Of a stretch of DNA of 64,000 bases, positions 63,864 to 64,000 are shown in pieces; position 1 is the stretch's first letter; each line of letters starts with the position of its first letter. A program made the translations under genes and the position numbers. Below the pieces are notes generated by a model. That model searched no databases and was not told where the DNA came from. It worked only from the letters and a program-made list of their open reading frames with translations. Origin of the DNA: Methanococcus maripaludis (lineage in GTDB: Archaea > AGJL01 > Methanococci > Methanococcales > Methanococcaceae); NCBI RefSeq assembly GCF_013760955.1, contig NZ_JACDUL010000003.1, positions 115,207 through 179,206 of the forward strand, written 5' to 3'.

Positions 63864-64000
63864 TTATACTGATATATTGGTAGTGTCTTCAGTTCCTGTA
63901 TCTGTAGTGTCTTCAGTTCCTGTATCTGTAGTGTCTTCAGTTCCTGTATCTGTAGTGTCTTCAGTTCCTGTATCTGTAGTGTCTTCAGTTCCTGTATCTG
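63864..64000 (-). CDS. C-terminal end of a Thr/Asp/Glu-rich repeat protein (continues beyond window)
   Basis: On the reverse strand one frame is open from the window edge to a TAA at 63864-63866. It encodes repeats of TDTGTEDT and ends EDTTNISV. About 44 residues are seen. Low-complexity acidic/Thr tails like this are common on secreted or S-layer-associated proteins. The N-terminal part is outside the window, so the function cannot be named. That the tail is coding is shown by the 24-base period and closing stop. Confidence 0.6.
   Translation of the reverse strand, partial: DTGTEDTTDTGTEDTTDTGTEDTTDTGTEDTTDTGTEDTTNISV
63881..64000 (-). repeat. Five exact 24-base tandem repeats
   Basis: TAGTGTCTTCAGTTCCTGTA plus TCTG recurs five times without change to the window edge. 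A unit of 24 bases preserves the reading frame (eight residues). Such identical repeats can expand or contract by slippage. Confidence 0.95.

Noticed and set aside
63881..64000. CRISPR-like repeat array
   Set aside because: The 24-base units are directly adjacent without spacers and keep a reading frame, so this is a coding tandem repeat.

Overview
The window is AT-rich archaeal DNA that reads as a chromosomal segment of a mesophilic Methanococcus, most likely M. maripaludis or a very close relative. The evidence is a methanopterin-pathway enzyme (beta-RFAP synthase), proteins resembling methanogenesis markers 5 and 6, archaeal information-processing genes (RFC large subunit, aIF2-beta, aIF5B, NMD3, L15e, Hjc, NAC, Trm5, Taw3), archaeal-type GAPDH and FBP aldolase/phosphatase, TATA boxes of the TTTATATA type, and GGTGA-type ribosome binding sites before most starts. 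I found no insertion sequence, CRISPR array or prophage. About 73 protein genes and three tRNA genes fill the window, with short intergenic gaps.

Layout. 1-5.5 kb: the end of a UDP-sugar dehydrogenase, then an ATP-dependent activator and a double-cubane/2-hydroxyacyl-CoA dehydratase-like protein separated by an acetate permease and a small membrane protein, then a lipoprotein and a diphthine-ammonia ligase. 5.5-10 kb: an archaellum FlaG/FlaF-like protein, tRNA-Val, the two-subunit pyruvate carboxylase (pycB-pycA), and tRNA-Arg plus tRNA-Glu. 10-19 kb: Nudix, CobT-like and marker-6-like proteins, Hjc, TrmJ-like, DUF92, HIT, CbiC, DUF63 and AMP phosphorylase. 19-30.5 kb: MetRS, GAPDH, DUF1699-HTH, Trm5, RfcL, DUF447, archaeal shikimate kinase, CbiL, IlvD and FBP aldolase/phosphatase. 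30.5-38.3 kb: indolepyruvate oxidoreductase plus aryl-CoA ligase (iorA-iorB-paaK), a 42-residue membrane protein, an SCP2-like secreted protein, marker-5-like and DUF2111-like proteins, Taw3, DsrE- and TusA-family proteins and a SWIM protein. 38.3-44 kb: a fused two-subunit 2-oxoacid oxidoreductase, AGOG glycosylase, a rubredoxin of 44 residues, HypA and L15e. 44-51 kb: aIF2-beta, NMD3, ThrB, an eight-bladed beta-propeller, a class I aldolase, a HypE-related protein and NAC. 51-64 kb: HypD, a DUF1624 membrane protein, a DHH-MJ1316-CBS/ParB operon, aIF5B, Ndk, PurE, a PIN-KH ATPase, HisI, beta-RFAP synthase, CBS and TraB proteins, and the end of a repeat protein.

How the genes fit together. 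Carbon assimilation is a clear theme: acetate import, pyruvate carboxylase, GAPDH, FBP aldolase/phosphatase and a second class I aldolase. Aromatic amino acid supply is another: shikimate kinase, IorAB with an aryl-CoA ligase, and possibly the class I aldolase through the archaeal DKFP route. Cobamide synthesis (CbiC, CbiL, CobT-like), hydrogenase maturation (HypA, HypD) and translation complete the set.

Most worth a second look: a foldable 5' leader of the L15e gene with two competing structures; the split double-cubane-type locus; a 42-residue membrane protein with its own promoter; the DHH-MJ1316-CBS/ParB operon; the fused oxidoreductase whose beta subunit appears to lack one cluster cysteine; and two repeat-rich genes.
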